A stretch of 64,000 nucleotides of DNA from Holophagae bacterium (GCA_012516935.1 JAAYVZ010000287.1:1-64000); one strand, 5' to 3'; positions 26,922 through 36,239 are shown, numbered from the stretch's first letter. Program-made: numbers and translations. The notes: generated from the sequence alone by a model not told the origin.

Positions 26922-27521
26922 TCAATCCATCCCCCGTCTTCCGGCCAAGGAACGCGTCAACGTCACCTGGTCGGCGTACGAGATCTCGCCACCCGCCGGC
27001 AGGCCGAAAGCAATTCGGGTGAGGCGAACCCCGGTCGGCCGGAGCACCCGAGCCAGATAGTGGGCGGTTGCTTCTCCTTCGACCGTCGGGTTCGTAGCGA
27101 GGATCACTTCGCCAACGACGTTTCGCTTCACCCTCTCGACCAGCGCCGAGACCGTGAGCTCGTCGGGCCCGACGCCATGCAGAGGGTCGAGTGTACCCCC
27201 AAGGACATGATAAAGCCCGCTGTACTCGCCCGTGGCCTCGACCGCCCAGGCGTTGAGCGGGTCCTCGACGACACAGATGACCTCACGGTCTCGAGCCGGA
27301 TCCTGGCAGAGTCGGCAGCGCTCCTCCTCGGCCAGCAGGAAGCACTCGCGACAGTGACGCACGATCTGGGCCGCGCCGGCCACCGCCGCGGCGAGTCGGC
27401 GTGCGCCGCTGGGATGCCGCAGCAGGTGCTGAACGAGACGAGTCGCCGTCCGCGGGCCGACGCCGGGGAGCTGCTCGAGCTCTTCGAGCAGCGCCCGCAC
27501 CGAAGGAGGGCGCAGATCCAT
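26922..27521 (-). CDS. recR: Recombination protein RecR
   Basis: A 199-residue recombination mediator that works with RecF and RecO to load RecA on gaps. LEQLPGVGPRTATRLVQHLL is the helix-hairpin-helix. Cysteines in CRECFLLAEEERCRLC make the zinc finger (about 57-72). VVEDPLNAWAVE and ATNPTVEGEATAHYL are Toprim motifs. The ATG overlaps the ybaB stop by one base (TGATG). Order dnaX-ybaB-recR is widely conserved. Confidence 0.96.
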   Translation of the reverse strand: MDLRPPSVRALLEELEQLPGVGPRTATRLVQHLLRHPSGARRLAAAVAGAAQIVRHCRECFLLAEEERCRLCQDPARDREVICVVEDPLNAWAVEATGEYSGLYHVLGGTLDPLHGVGPDELTVSALVERVKRNVVGEVILATNPTVEGEATAHYLARVLRPTGVRLTRIAFGLPAGGEISYADQVTLTRSLAGRRGMD

Positions 27522-27826
27522 CAGAACAGGCCGACCAGGCTCGAGGGCATGCCCATCTTGCCGAGGACCTCGCGCTGCTTGACCTCGAGCTTGGCAACGG
27601 CGTCCTCCCAGGCCGCCATGACAAGGTCAGCCACCAGCCCGACCTCCTCACCGGCCAGGGCCTGGGAGTCGATATGGACGCCCCGGAGGTCTTTCAGCCC
27701 GTTGAGACGCACCTTCACCAGGCCGCCGCCGGACGAGCCCTCGACCTCCAGCTCGCCCATGGTCTTCTGCATGTCGGCATGAGCCTTCTGAGCTTCTTGC
27801 ATGAGCTTCGCGATGTTCATCAGCAC
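27521..27826 (-). CDS. ybaB: YbaB/EbfC nucleoid-associated protein
   Basis: A 101-residue small DNA-binding protein. MNIAKLMQEAQKAHADMQKTM is the typical N-terminal helix, and the middle VEGSSGGGLVKVRLNG is the conserved beta region. It forms dimers that bind DNA loosely. The start overlaps the dnaX stop by seven bases, and the stop overlaps recR. Confidence 0.93.
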   Translation of the reverse strand: MLMNIAKLMQEAQKAHADMQKTMGELEVEGSSGGGLVKVRLNGLKDLRGVHIDSQALAGEEVGLVADLVMAAWEDAVAKLEVKQREVLGKMGMPSSLVGLF

Positions 27827-29370
27827 TCCTCGACCGACTCGATGCGGCCGCCGAAAACGTGGATGGCGCGGCGGGCCCCCTCGTCGGCTTCAACCTTCTG
27901 GCGGAGAGAACCGGGGGCATGGATGGGTGCCGCGTCGTCCTCGACCTCGATACGGGTCGGCAGTCCGGCCCGCTCGGCCGCCGCCCGCAACTGCCCCATG
28001 GACTCACGAAGCGACTTGATGGTCGCCGGGAACGCCCCCTGGAAAAGGAGGCGCAAGACACCGTCCTCGACGACCACGCTCTTGGCGCCGGCTACGCGCC
28101 CCGCGACAGCACTCGAGCCCTCCGCCTCGAGCGCGGCCTGCAGCCGAGCACGTGCCGAGGTCGGGGGAGACTCGCATCGACCCGATACCGGCCCGTGCTC
28201 GGAGGGGGAGGAGCTCGGCGCCACCGCCGGAGATGAGCCGCCGAGCGCCACCTGGCCGGCCAGCAGTGCCTCCACCCGGACCAACCGCGGCCACAGCGCC
28301 ATTCGACCGAGCGCCACCGCTACCGCCAGTCCCGAGCTGTCTACGCCCAACAGCAGGCCTCTCTGCTCCACAGCGTGCCCGAGCAGGCGCAGGAGCAGCG
28401 GTGCGCCGAGACGTGCCGCATCGGTTCGCAACGCCTCGAGGTGCGACATCGGCAGGGCACCCGTGGCCTTCGGATCGCAGGCGAGGAGCACCAGAGAGTG
28501 AAGAAGCTGGACGAGCTGCTCGAAAAGCACTTGAGTGTCGCGACCGGCCTGCCTTTCCCGCTCGACTACGGCCAACGTACCGGCCACGTCTCCCGCCACC
28601 AGATAGCGCCAAAGCTCATGTAGAACCTCGAAGGGAGGCAGCCCGAGGATGGTCGCGACGGCGTCCTCATCGACGTCGCCGCCGGCGAATGCTCGCACGC
28701 GATCGAGCAGGGAGAGCGCGTCGCGGAGGCTCCCTTCTCCGGCACGGGCGAGGAGATGAGCGGCAGCCTCGGTGAGTGCGAAGCTCTCGCCGGACGCGAC
28801 CGCCCGCAGCCGGGCCGCAACCACCTCGACCGGGATCGGACGGAAATCGACCTGCAGGCAGCGCGAGAGGATCGTTGCCGGGAACTTCTGCTTGTCGGTC
28901 GAGGCGAGAATGAACACGACGTGGGCCGGGGGCTCCTCGAGTAACTTGAGGAGAGCGTTGAAGGCGTCGTGGGTGATCTGGTGCGCCTCGTCGAGAATCA
29001 GGACGCGGTAGAGGTCGCGCAGCGGCAGCACGCGGGCGACCTCGCGCAGCTCGCGGACGTCGTCGATGCGGCGGTTGGAGGCGGCGTCCAGCTCCAGCAC
29101 ATCCATCGACGAGCCGTTGGTGATGTCCTGGCAGGCGATGCACGCCCCACACGGCTCGGGCGTTGGGCCCTGCTTGCAGTTGAGAGCTTTGGCAAAAAGC
29201 CGAGCCACGGTTGTCTTGCCGACCCCTCGTGGCCCCGAGAACAGATAGGCGTGGCCGATCTGGCGGGAGCTCAAAGCGTTGCGCAGCGTGCGCACCACCA
29301 CGTCCTGGCCTACCAGCTCCTCGAACCGCTGGGGGCGCCAGCGTCGGGCCAGCACCTGATAGCCTGCCAT
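27820..29370 (-). CDS. dnaX: DNA polymerase III subunit gamma/tau
   Basis: A 516-residue clamp-loader ATPase. Conserved parts are RRWRPQRFEELVGQ, GPRGVGKTTVARLFAKALNC (P-loop about 45-52), the zinc cysteines in PCGACIACQ, LDEAHQITHDAFNALLKLLEEP (Walker B), and ASTDKQKFPATILSRC (sensor 1). The tau-specific tail after residue 370 is short and variable. ATG 29370 has GGGGAG five bases upstream; an upstream ATG at 29418 is rejected as it would extend past the family start toward the SRP RNA gene. Confidence 0.96.
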   Translation of the reverse strand: MAGYQVLARRWRPQRFEELVGQDVVVRTLRNALSSRQIGHAYLFSGPRGVGKTTVARLFAKALNCKQGPTPEPCGACIACQDITNGSSMDVLELDAASNRRIDDVRELREVARVLPLRDLYRVLILDEAHQITHDAFNALLKLLEEPPAHVVFILASTDKQKFPATILSRCLQVDFRPIPVEVVAARLRAVASGESFALTEAAAHLLARAGEGSLRDALSLLDRVRAFAGGDVDEDAVATILGLPPFEVLHELWRYLVAGDVAGTLAVVERERQAGRDTQVLFEQLVQLLHSLVLLACDPKATGALPMSHLEALRTDAARLGAPLLLRLLGHAVEQRGLLLGVDSSGLAVAVALGRMALWPRLVRVEALLAGQVALGGSSPAVAPSSSPSEHGPVSGRCESPPTSARARLQAALEAEGSSAVAGRVAGAKSVVVEDGVLRLLFQGAFPATIKSLRESMGQLRAAAERAGLPTRIEVEDDAAPIHAPGSLRQKVEADEGARRAIHVFGGRIESVEEC

Positions 29371-29400
29371 CGTCACTCCCCATCGTGCAGCGTGGCGAAC

Positions 29401-29507
29401 CAAGGAGCCCGGGGACACCGCGGCACCCGACGCAACCCCCTAATGGCTGCTCCCTTCCGGGCCTGACCAGGTTCGGGGACGCCGTCGCGCGGGACCCGGG
29501 CTCCTTG
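29401..29507 (-). ncRNA. ffs: Small bacterial SRP RNA (4.5S)
   Basis: The minus strand carries the SRP Alu-less hairpin core: CTGGTCAGGCCCGGAAGG followed by GAGCAGC, the universally conserved tetraloop and symmetric loop. The ends pair over 13 bases: CAAGGAGCCCGGG (29401-29413) with CCCGGGCTCCTTG (29495-29507). TATCGT (29514-29519) is placed to start transcription at about 29507, matching the folded 5' end. It lies 30 bases upstream of dnaX on the same strand. Confidence 0.93.
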
Positions 29508-29513
29508 CTTCCC

Positions 29514-29519
29514 ACGATA
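29514..29519 (-). promoter_or_regulatory. -10 element of the SRP RNA gene
   Basis: TATCGT on the minus strand ends six bases before the folded 5' end of the SRP RNA. Confidence 0.5.
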
Positions 29520-29566
29520 CACGCCTCCGCCACGCCTACCGTGAGCGCGAGCCAACGCCAATTATC

Positions 29567-29656
<90 letters not shown>

Positions 29657-29905
29657 GCTCACCTCAAAGATCGGTTTCGGGCTCGGTGAGGCGACGAGTA
29701 GCTTCGTTCTCCGCCACCGTCGCAGCACCCCGGTTCGCCCACCCCCACATCACTGTCAACGGTGGGAGGACGCTTTCGTCTCCCGCCCCGCCAGTGTGCG
29801 CGATCACACGCACCGCCCTACCTTGCCGCAGCCCCAGTGTGCCGGTCCGAGACCACGGTCACCACTGCGAGACACCTGGTCGTGGGTCCCAGGCATCGCA
29901 AATAC

Positions 29906-29995
<90 letters not shown>

Positions 29996-30009
29996 GAGCC
30001 GGGCCGCCA

Positions 30010-30038
30010 AGTGTACCTTCCGTCCTTTCGGCGCGCAA
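30010..30038 (-). promoter_or_regulatory. Promoter of tRNA-Ser(CGA)
   Basis: On the minus strand TTGCGC (complement of 30033-30038), 17 bases, then TACACT (complement of 30010-30015). This ends 14 bases before the mature tRNA 5' end. Confidence 0.65.
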
Positions 30039-30210
30039 CCAACCCGCGACCCCGCCCCTCCGATCGCCGAACTCCTCAGATGCGTGCTGCCCTGGCGTCC
30101 CCCGGGTTCGACCGCCCACCGGCACGCTGGCGCGGCAGCGGCGGCACCTTACCGAACGACACGAGGCCCGGCACACGCCGGGCCTCAGGAGAAACGCACC
30201 GCGAGGAGAA

Positions 30211-30678
30211 TCAGGTACCGGTCTGCACGCCCTCCGGCCACTGCACGAACGAGCCCACCGCGTAGACGATGTCGTCGTTGAAGTCGGTCCGGGGTCCGCC
30301 GCCCTGCCAGGCGAAGGCTGTGTTGCGATCACGACCGCCCGACCAGATCGTGTAGGAGTTGCCGGCTGCGGTATCGCCGATCCAGCCGATAGGCGTGTTC
30401 CACCCGTCGTTCGGTGGAATCCGACGGATGTAGGTCGGCTCGAGATAATGCCTGAGGTCACCACTCACGACACCGGTAGTAAGCCTCGGATAGAAGTTGT
30501 TGTCCACCGTGTACGCTTCGACGGCCGTCGCAATGGAGCGAATATCGGCCATGGTCCTCTTTTGCCGCCCGCGGTTGATCGCGTTCAGCAGGTTGGGGAT
30601 GGCGATTGCAGCGATGATGCCGATGATCGCCACCACGATGAGCAGCTCGATGAGCGTGAAGCCCTTTTGCCTTCTCAT
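30211..30678 (-). CDS. Type IV pilin / GspG-like pseudopilin
   Basis: A 155-residue prepilin. The leader MRRQKG precedes the cleavage site, then FTLIELLIVVAIIGIIAAIA with Glu5 of the mature protein, typical of type IV pilins and pseudopilins. TMADIRSIATAVEAYTVDNNFYP is closest to GspG-type major pseudopilins. AAGGAGG lies five bases before ATG 30678, and a sigma-54-type promoter lies further upstream. No other pilus or secretion genes are nearby, so pilus subunit versus pseudopilin is open. Confidence 0.9.
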   Translation of the reverse strand: MRRQKGFTLIELLIVVAIIGIIAAIAIPNLLNAINRGRQKRTMADIRSIATAVEAYTVDNNFYPRLTTGVVSGDLRHYLEPTYIRRIPPNDGWNTPIGWIGDTAAGNSYTIWSGGRDRNTAFAWQGGGPRTDFNDDIVYAVGSFVQWPEGVQTGT

Positions 30679-30703
30679 GAGGCCTCCTTCCGTGGTCCAA
30701 TTT

Positions 30704-30719
30704 AGCAAATCAAATGCCA
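30704..30719 (-). promoter_or_regulatory. Sigma-54-type promoter of the pilin-like gene
   Basis: On the minus strand TGGCAT, five bases, TTGCT, with the GG and GC dinucleotides 12 bases apart as in -24/-12 promoters. It ends 25 bases before the pilin start. Pilin genes are often sigma-54 controlled. Confidence 0.6.
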
Positions 30720-30822
30720 GCACCGCTCCGCCATCGTGAGCACGACGATGACGTCGAGCGTCACTCGACCGCGTGCTGGGTGCCGCAAGATGGCATCGCA
30801 CCGACGGGACAGCAGCCTGGAC

Positions 30823-30828
30823 TACACT
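30823..30828 (+). promoter_or_regulatory. -10 element, leaderless start
   Basis: TACACT ends six bases before GTG 30835, placing the transcription start at the start codon. Confidence 0.5.
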
Positions 30829-30834
30829 CGCCAG

Positions 30835-33165
30835 GTGAGGCTACTGCGCCGCAGCACCCTGGCCATCGGGCTACTCGCCTGGGTGGGGCTGTATGCACCG
30901 CTCGTGGTGCGGGGATCGACGCTCGCCTCCCGGGATCTGGGCGCGACGGCTGCTCCGTGGCGCACGGCCTGGGCCGCGCAGGTTGGTTCGCTCTCGCTTC
31001 CGCTGTGGGATCCTTTCTCCAGTGGGGGCCGCTTGTTGCTGGCCAACCCCAACGCCATGGCGGCCTACCCGGGCACCGTCCTGTTCCTCCTGCTGCCGCC
31101 CGAGCGAGCCGTGGTGTTACACCTTGCCGTGCACCACCTACTCCTCGGCCTCGGGCTGTACCGCCTGGCGCGCACCACCGGCTCTGGCCGAGCGGCGAGC
31201 GAGATGGCCGCCACCGTGGGGGCGTCGCTCGGCCTGGCGTGGTCGAGCCTCTCGTTCCTCAACCTCCAGGCGAGCCTCGCGTGGGCACCGTGGGTTCTCT
31301 CGGCAGTGGCACGCCGTCCCCACCGCCATGACCAAGCGCGGGACCGAGCGTGCCGGGCGGGTTTGTGGTGGGGGCTCTGCATTCTCGGAGGCGAGCCGGT
31401 GACGGCGTTGATCGTCGGGGCCATGGCGTGGTTCGTAGCCTGTCTCGAGTGGCAGCGGCTCTCGCCGTGGGTGATCCTCGGCATTCCGGGGGTCGGGATG
31501 GGGGTCGCTGCACCGCTGCTCGCTCCGTTCCTCACCACCATGCACGAGACTGCTCGGGTCGTGCTGGGTGCCACCCCTGGCGCTCTGGCTGCAGATGCCA
31601 TGGCGCCGCGGCGGTGGGTCGAAGTGGTGCTTCCCACCCTCCTGGGGCCACCGTTTGCCGACGGTACCGCGGGGTTTTGGGCCGCCGCCTCTTTCCCGTG
31701 GCAGCGCTACTTCCCCCTCGTCTTCGTGGGCTCGCTGCCGATCCTTCTGCTCTTCTTCGCGCTCCGACAACACGCTCGGGTACGAACCTGGCTGGTGGTC
31801 GGAGCGAGCGGCTGCATCCTCGCCCTGGTGATCGGCGTGCCCAGGGTCGGTGAGTTGCTCGAGGTGCTGCCGGGTTTCCGTTCGGTGCGCTACGCCATCA
31901 AGCTCCTGGTGGTGCCGTTCCTCTGCCTCCCGGCTGTCCTCGCGGTCGGCTGGGATGAGCTGGTCCGCGGCTGGCAGGCCCAGTTCAGGCGCAACCTCAC
32001 GATCGCTGCGGTACTGACGGCAATCACCCTCGGTGTGCTCGGCGCTGTCCCCAGCGGACAGAAGGCGCTCCGCTCGATACTCGGCCGCGCCTACCCGGCG
32101 TCGCGATCCGACCTCGAGGCCGTACCTGCGCCGACGCTCGGGAAAGCAATCGCCCGGGACGCCGTGGCCCTGGTCCTACCTTTGGGGACGGTGGTGGCAG
32201 TGGGACCGAGCGCCACCGTCGTCGCAGCGGCTGCCCTGGCAGCCAACGCGCTCAACGGCTTGCCTGGGTGGCTGCCCACCCCGTCCGCCGAGTGGGCAAC
32301 CCCGCCACCGGTGCTCGCGACCCTGCCACCTACGCCGGTGATCGCTGTCTTCGCCCGGCGCGGCGCACCGCGGGCTCAACTTTCCGAGCTCCAGCTCCAG
32401 CGGTTCTGGGAGGCCCGCGCCGCCCTTTACCCGGAGTACGGTGTCCGCTGGGGCGTGCGCTATGTCCTGACCCGCGGACCCGATGGCCTCGAGCCCGCCC
32501 GCTCCGAGCTCCTCGCCCGTGTCGCGTCGACGCTCCCTCTCGAGGTGAGGGCCAGACTCGCCGCCGCTCTCGGGGCGAACGCCGTGATCGCACCGCAGCC
32601 GATCCCCGCCTGGCCCTGCGTCGAGGTGGAGGGGGTCTGGTCGTGCACCGTACCCCACCATGCGCCCGAGGCCTACCTCGCCAGCCGCGCGCTGTCGGCG
32701 ACCGGTCCGGAGGCTGCAGCATGGACCATGGGCAGCAGCGGGTTCCGCCCGGGTCACGATGTCGTGGTGGAGGGTCCGGCGCCCGACCTCGCCCCGGGAG
32801 AGGTCATCGAGCGGGCGGGCGTACCGCATCACCGACGCTTCCGCGTGCGGACGGACGGACACTCCATCTTGGTCGTCCAGCAAAGCTTCATGGAGTGCTG
32901 GAAAGCTCGTGTCGACGGCCGCCGAGCTCGGTCCATCCCCGTCAACGGCTCGCAGCTGGGGGTACCCGTTCCCCCCGGAGAGCACGCCATCGAGCTGGCG
33001 ATCGACCCACTGCCCTATTGTCTGGGGGCACTCGGACCGCTGGTCGCCAGCGTGCTCATACTTCTCGCTGGTCGCGGCTCGGCCGCACGAGGTCGGGGCC
33101 GTTCGGCTCCCAGTCGTGAGCCGGAGCGTAGCACCCCGGCCACGGCACCGCCGTCGCGACGGTGA
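30835..33165 (+). CDS. YfhO-like large membrane protein
   Basis: A 776-residue protein with about a dozen N-terminal hydrophobic helices and a periplasmic beta-rich C-terminal part (about 500-740), ending in one more helix (LGALGPLVASVLILLAG). SRDLGATAAPWRTAW and PLWDPFSSGGRLLLANPNAM resemble YfhO/GT-C proteins that modify cell-wall polymers or lipids. GTG 30835 is preferred because TACACT is six bases upstream; ATG 30790 and GTG 30736 are alternatives. The last 110 bases overlap the convergent wzt gene. Neighbours are polysaccharide exporters. Confidence 0.7.
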   Translation: MRLLRRSTLAIGLLAWVGLYAPLVVRGSTLASRDLGATAAPWRTAWAAQVGSLSLPLWDPFSSGGRLLLANPNAMAAYPGTVLFLLLPPERAVVLHLAVHHLLLGLGLYRLARTTGSGRAASEMAATVGASLGLAWSSLSFLNLQASLAWAPWVLSAVARRPHRHDQARDRACRAGLWWGLCILGGEPVTALIVGAMAWFVACLEWQRLSPWVILGIPGVGMGVAAPLLAPFLTTMHETARVVLGATPGALAADAMAPRRWVEVVLPTLLGPPFADGTAGFWAAASFPWQRYFPLVFVGSLPILLLFFALRQHARVRTWLVVGASGCILALVIGVPRVGELLEVLPGFRSVRYAIKLLVVPFLCLPAVLAVGWDELVRGWQAQFRRNLTIAAVLTAITLGVLGAVPSGQKALRSILGRAYPASRSDLEAVPAPTLGKAIARDAVALVLPLGTVVAVGPSATVVAAAALAANALNGLPGWLPTPSAEWATPPPVLATLPPTPVIAVFARRGAPRAQLSELQLQRFWEARAALYPEYGVRWGVRYVLTRGPDGLEPARSELLARVASTLPLEVRARLAAALGANAVIAPQPIPAWPCVEVEGVWSCTVPHHAPEAYLASRALSATGPEAAAWTMGSSGFRPGHDVVVEGPAPDLAPGEVIERAGVPHHRRFRVRTDGHSILVVQQSFMECWKARVDGRRARSIPVNGSQLGVPVPPGEHAIELAIDPLPYCLGALGPLVASVLILLAGRGSAARGRGRSAPSREPERSTPATAPPSRR

Positions 33166-34309
33166 ACGACAGCACCTCACAGGCATAGTCGAACGCGAGC
33201 CCCGCCCTGGTGTGCACGGCAGCATCCACGAGGTACCGTCCGGCCGCCAGCTCGAGCCTCGGGAAACGGACCCGGATCTCGCCCGTGCCGGCGAGCCGCC
33301 GTGGCTGCCAACCATCCAGGTCGGTGTTGGTCCCCCACACCTGAGTACCCCCTTCGCGGTGGAGGGCAACCCCAAAGACGAAGTCCTCCTGCGGCTGGTG
33401 GGCGGTGTAGAGCAGCCGCAAGCTCGCCGCTTCGCCGCCTCGCAGCACTCGCACCGGCCGCTCGTGGCTGTCGAGAAGCTCGACGCTGTCGAGAGATACG
33501 GCGCCGTTGCCCCAACGTCGGTCGCTCCCCGCCGCGGCGACGATGGCGCTCTCTGTCGCCGCAACGTCCGATCGGTAGCGAGCCACGGCGGCACCCGCCG
33601 GGCCGCAGAGCACCGCCGTGCCCTCCCGGAGGTAGAGGGCACGGTGCGCGAGCTGCTCGACCAACCCGAGATCGTGGCTCACCAGGACGATGGCTGTGCC
33701 CTGTCGCTGCAGACGGGCGATCCGTTCCAGGCAGCGGTGGGCGAACACCTCGTCACCGACCGCCAGGATCTCATCGACGATGAGCACGTCGGGGTCAACG
33801 GCCACGGCCACGGCGAAGCCGAGACGGACGTACATGCCGGAGGAGTAGCTCTTGACCGGCTGATCGATGAATTGCCCGAGCTCGGCGAACTCGATGATGC
33901 CCGGCAAGCGATCCAGGACCTCGGCTCGCGAGAGCCCGAGCATCATTCCGTTGACGAGGGCGTTCTCGCGGCCCGAGATCTCGGGATGGAACCCGGCACC
34001 GAGCTCGATCAGCGCCGTGACCCGCCCATCGACCTCGACCTGGCCCTCCGTCGGCTGCAGGATCCCGGCGATGAGCTTGAGAAGCGTCGACTTGCCCGAG
34101 CCGTTGGGGCCGATGATGCCCATCGTCTCGCCCCGAGCTATTTCGAAACTCACGCCCGAAAGCGCCTGAAATCCCTCCTTCTCGCGCTCCTGCCGCCACA
34201 GCTCGCCATGCAGCAGGGCGCCCTTGAACGAGTGCAGGCGGCCCCGGCGCGAAACCAGCGGGTAGCGCTTCGAGACCTCCCGCACCCGCACCGCAGGCTG
34301 GCCACTCAC
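33056..34309 (-). CDS. wzt: Polysaccharide ABC exporter ATPase with Wzt C-domain
   Basis: A 417-residue protein. Residues about 1-240 form an ABC ATPase: GPNGSGKSTLLKLIAGIL (Walker A about 63), YSSGMYVRLGFAVAVAV (signature) and VLIVDEILAVGDEVF (Walker B). The C-terminal 160 residues form a Wzt-type beta-sandwich that binds the terminus of the exported glycan in O9a-type systems. GTG 34309 overlaps the permease stop (GTGA). The final 37 codons lie antisense to the end of the YfhO-like gene. Confidence 0.9.
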   Translation of the reverse strand: MSGQPAVRVREVSKRYPLVSRRGRLHSFKGALLHGELWRQEREKEGFQALSGVSFEIARGETMGIIGPNGSGKSTLLKLIAGILQPTEGQVEVDGRVTALIELGAGFHPEISGRENALVNGMMLGLSRAEVLDRLPGIIEFAELGQFIDQPVKSYSSGMYVRLGFAVAVAVDPDVLIVDEILAVGDEVFAHRCLERIARLQRQGTAIVLVSHDLGLVEQLAHRALYLREGTAVLCGPAGAAVARYRSDVAATESAIVAAAGSDRRWGNGAVSLDSVELLDSHERPVRVLRGGEAASLRLLYTAHQPQEDFVFGVALHREGGTQVWGTNTDLDGWQPRRLAGTGEIRVRFPRLELAAGRYLVDAAVHTRAGLAFDYACEVLSFTVATAVPWPGCYAPAHDWEPNGPDLVRPSRDQREV

Positions 34310-35121
34310 GCGGCCTCCGCCAGCGTCTCCCGCAGGCGCGAGAAGACGAAGGTGCCGAGTAGTGCCGAACCCAACGCCACACCGGTTCCGGCCAGCCATA
34401 ACGACGGGCCCGGCTCCCGCCCCAGCAGCACGACGTCGCGGTACAAGGTGACAAGCGGTGTCAGCGGGCTCCACTCGATAACCCGGCGCAGGGCTGGCAC
34501 GGGGATCATCTCCGGGGTGTAGATGATGGGGGTGAGGAAGAAGACGAGGTTGAGGACGTTGTGCAGCAGGTCCTTGAGATCGCGGAAGTGCACTGCCAGG
34601 GCCGAAACCGCAAGCACCGCTCCGCCCACCGCCAGCACCCAGAGCCCCACCGCCAGCGGCAACAGCAGCAGGGTCCAGGAGAACGACATCAGGCCCAGGA
34701 CCGCAGCCACGGCCATGCCGGCGAGGAGGATGGGAAGAGCCAGCAGGTGATGGACGAGGTGGGACAGGAGCGTGACGGTAGGGAAGACCTCCGGCGGACA
34801 CACGACTTTCTTGAGCAGCGGGCCGTTGTCCGGAAGCACGACCGCGGCGTCGAGCAGGGCGCCCGAAGCGAACAGCCAGGGCAGCAGCCCGGCAAAAAGG
34901 AACAGTGGGAACGGCACCACCACCTGCCGAGGAGCCGGGATCACCCAAGTGAACACGACCGTGTAGACGGCAAGCAGCATGAGCGGGTTCAACAGCGACC
35001 ACAGGAACCCAAAGAAGGTGCCGCGGTAGCGTGCCTTGAGGTCCCGCCCCACCAACACCGCGATCAGCCCTCGCTGCCGATACAGCGACGCCACCATTAT
35101 CGGCAGTGACTGCCGCCTCAA
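34306..35121 (-). CDS. wzm: Polysaccharide ABC exporter permease
   Basis: A 271-residue ABC-2 permease with six helices. GRDLKARYRGTFFGFLWSLLNPL and the C-terminal LTPLVTLYRDVVL are typical of Wzm. With Wzt it exports a lipid-linked polysaccharide across the inner membrane. The TTG at 35121 overlaps the stop of the upstream gene; ATG 35097 is an equally possible start. The downstream wzt overlaps by four bases. Confidence 0.9.
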   Translation of the reverse strand: MRRQSLPIMVASLYRQRGLIAVLVGRDLKARYRGTFFGFLWSLLNPLMLLAVYTVVFTWVIPAPRQVVVPFPLFLFAGLLPWLFASGALLDAAVVLPDNGPLLKKVVCPPEVFPTVTLLSHLVHHLLALPILLAGMAVAAVLGLMSFSWTLLLLPLAVGLWVLAVGGAVLAVSALAVHFRDLKDLLHNVLNLVFFLTPIIYTPEMIPVPALRRVIEWSPLTPLVTLYRDVVLLGREPGPSLWLAGTGVALGSALLGTFVFSRLRETLAEAA

Positions 35122-36239
35122 CGGCGAGCTCCGTCAGGCATAGGTGCCTGAGCAGCGGCAGCGACCTCCACCCTACCGGCCCGGATCCAGTGCATCCGGA
35201 GGGTGCGCTGGATGTTCCCATTGCGATCGAACTCGAGCGGTCCCATAACGCCCCTCACGCCATGCAAGGTACGCAGCGCAGCGGCGAGCCTGTCCGGCTC
35301 GGGATGAGGCTCCAGGGAAAGGGCACTCAGGGCAGCGAGCGCCGCATCGTAGCCGTACGATGCGTAGACATCGGGCTGGAGGTTATAGGTCTGCTGGTAG
35401 GTGGCGATGAAGCGACGGGCGGGCTCACCGTCCCCTGAGAGGTCAGTGGTGGCGAGGGGAAAGAACAGGCCCTCGGCCTCGTCGCCGAGCCTCGAGAGAA
35501 GGGCGGTCGCGTGGATCGCCGAGGTGGTACAGACTGTCTTTCGAAAACCAGCCGCGCGCAGCACCACCAGGCTCCGCGAGATCGCCTCGCCGTAGCCGCA
35601 CACGTAGGCACCCGCCGGAGCCTGGCGTGCGAGTGCAAGCCGGACCCGTCGTTCCCAACCTTCGTCTCCCAACGTCTCGGGCCCCACCACCTGCGCCCCC
35701 AGAGCCTGCAGCCTGGCCACGAACACGGGCAGCAGCCCGCGGGCATAATCGTTGCTCTCGCTGAGAATGAGTACCGAGCGCGCGCTGGCTTGCCCGACCA
35801 GGAACTCCGCCGCCCGTGCTCCCTCCAGCTCATCGGACGGATAGACACGGAAAAAGCACTGGGAACGCCCGCTCAGGTCCGGCGCCGAGGCTGAGGGGGA
35901 GAGGAGCACCCGCCCGATGCGGTCAGCCACATCGATCATGGCCTTGGCCTCGGCCGAGGTGGCCCCGCCGATCACCAGCGCCGCACCCTGTTCGAACAGT
36001 GCTTCACAGGCGCTGGCGGCTCTCGCCGGGTCCGAGCCCGAGTCGCGATACCACACCTCGATGGACCGGCCACCGGTTTTCCTGTGCCCAGCCAGAGCCA
36101 GGTCGATCCCGGTCTTCACCGAAGCCCCGTAGACGGCGGCGCTGCCGGTTTCCGGCAGGACCACACCGAGACGCAGCTCGGGCTGGCACGCCATCGTGCC
36201 CACGGTCACGAGCAACGGTACCACGAGCGGGATCCTCAT
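35118..36239 (-). CDS. Type 1 periplasmic binding lipoprotein (LIV-like)
   Basis: A 373-residue lipoprotein. The signal MRIPLVVPLLVTVGTMAC ends in a lipobox with Cys18. The mature part is a two-lobed receptor of the leucine/branched-chain family (LGVVLPETGSAAVYGAS, VIGGATSAEAKAM, SESNDYARGLLPVF, YASYGYDAALAALSAL). Such proteins normally deliver amino acids to ABC importers, but no importer is here; the gene overlaps the wzm start. It could sense a ligand or act in envelope assembly. ATG 36239 is the start; longer upstream frames lack a signal. Confidence 0.85.
   Translation of the reverse strand: MRIPLVVPLLVTVGTMACQPELRLGVVLPETGSAAVYGASVKTGIDLALAGHRKTGGRSIEVWYRDSGSDPARAASACEALFEQGAALVIGGATSAEAKAMIDVADRIGRVLLSPSASAPDLSGRSQCFFRVYPSDELEGARAAEFLVGQASARSVLILSESNDYARGLLPVFVARLQALGAQVVGPETLGDEGWERRVRLALARQAPAGAYVCGYGEAISRSLVVLRAAGFRKTVCTTSAIHATALLSRLGDEAEGLFFPLATTDLSGDGEPARRFIATYQQTYNLQPDVYASYGYDAALAALSALSLEPHPEPDRLAAALRTLHGVRGVMGPLEFDRNGNIQRTLRMHWIRAGRVEVAAAAQAPMPDGARR

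Noticed and set aside
34310-35221. Extension of the wzt frame upstream through wzm
   Set aside because: The added residues are out of frame with the permease and show no homology; GTG 34309 begins the ABC domain.
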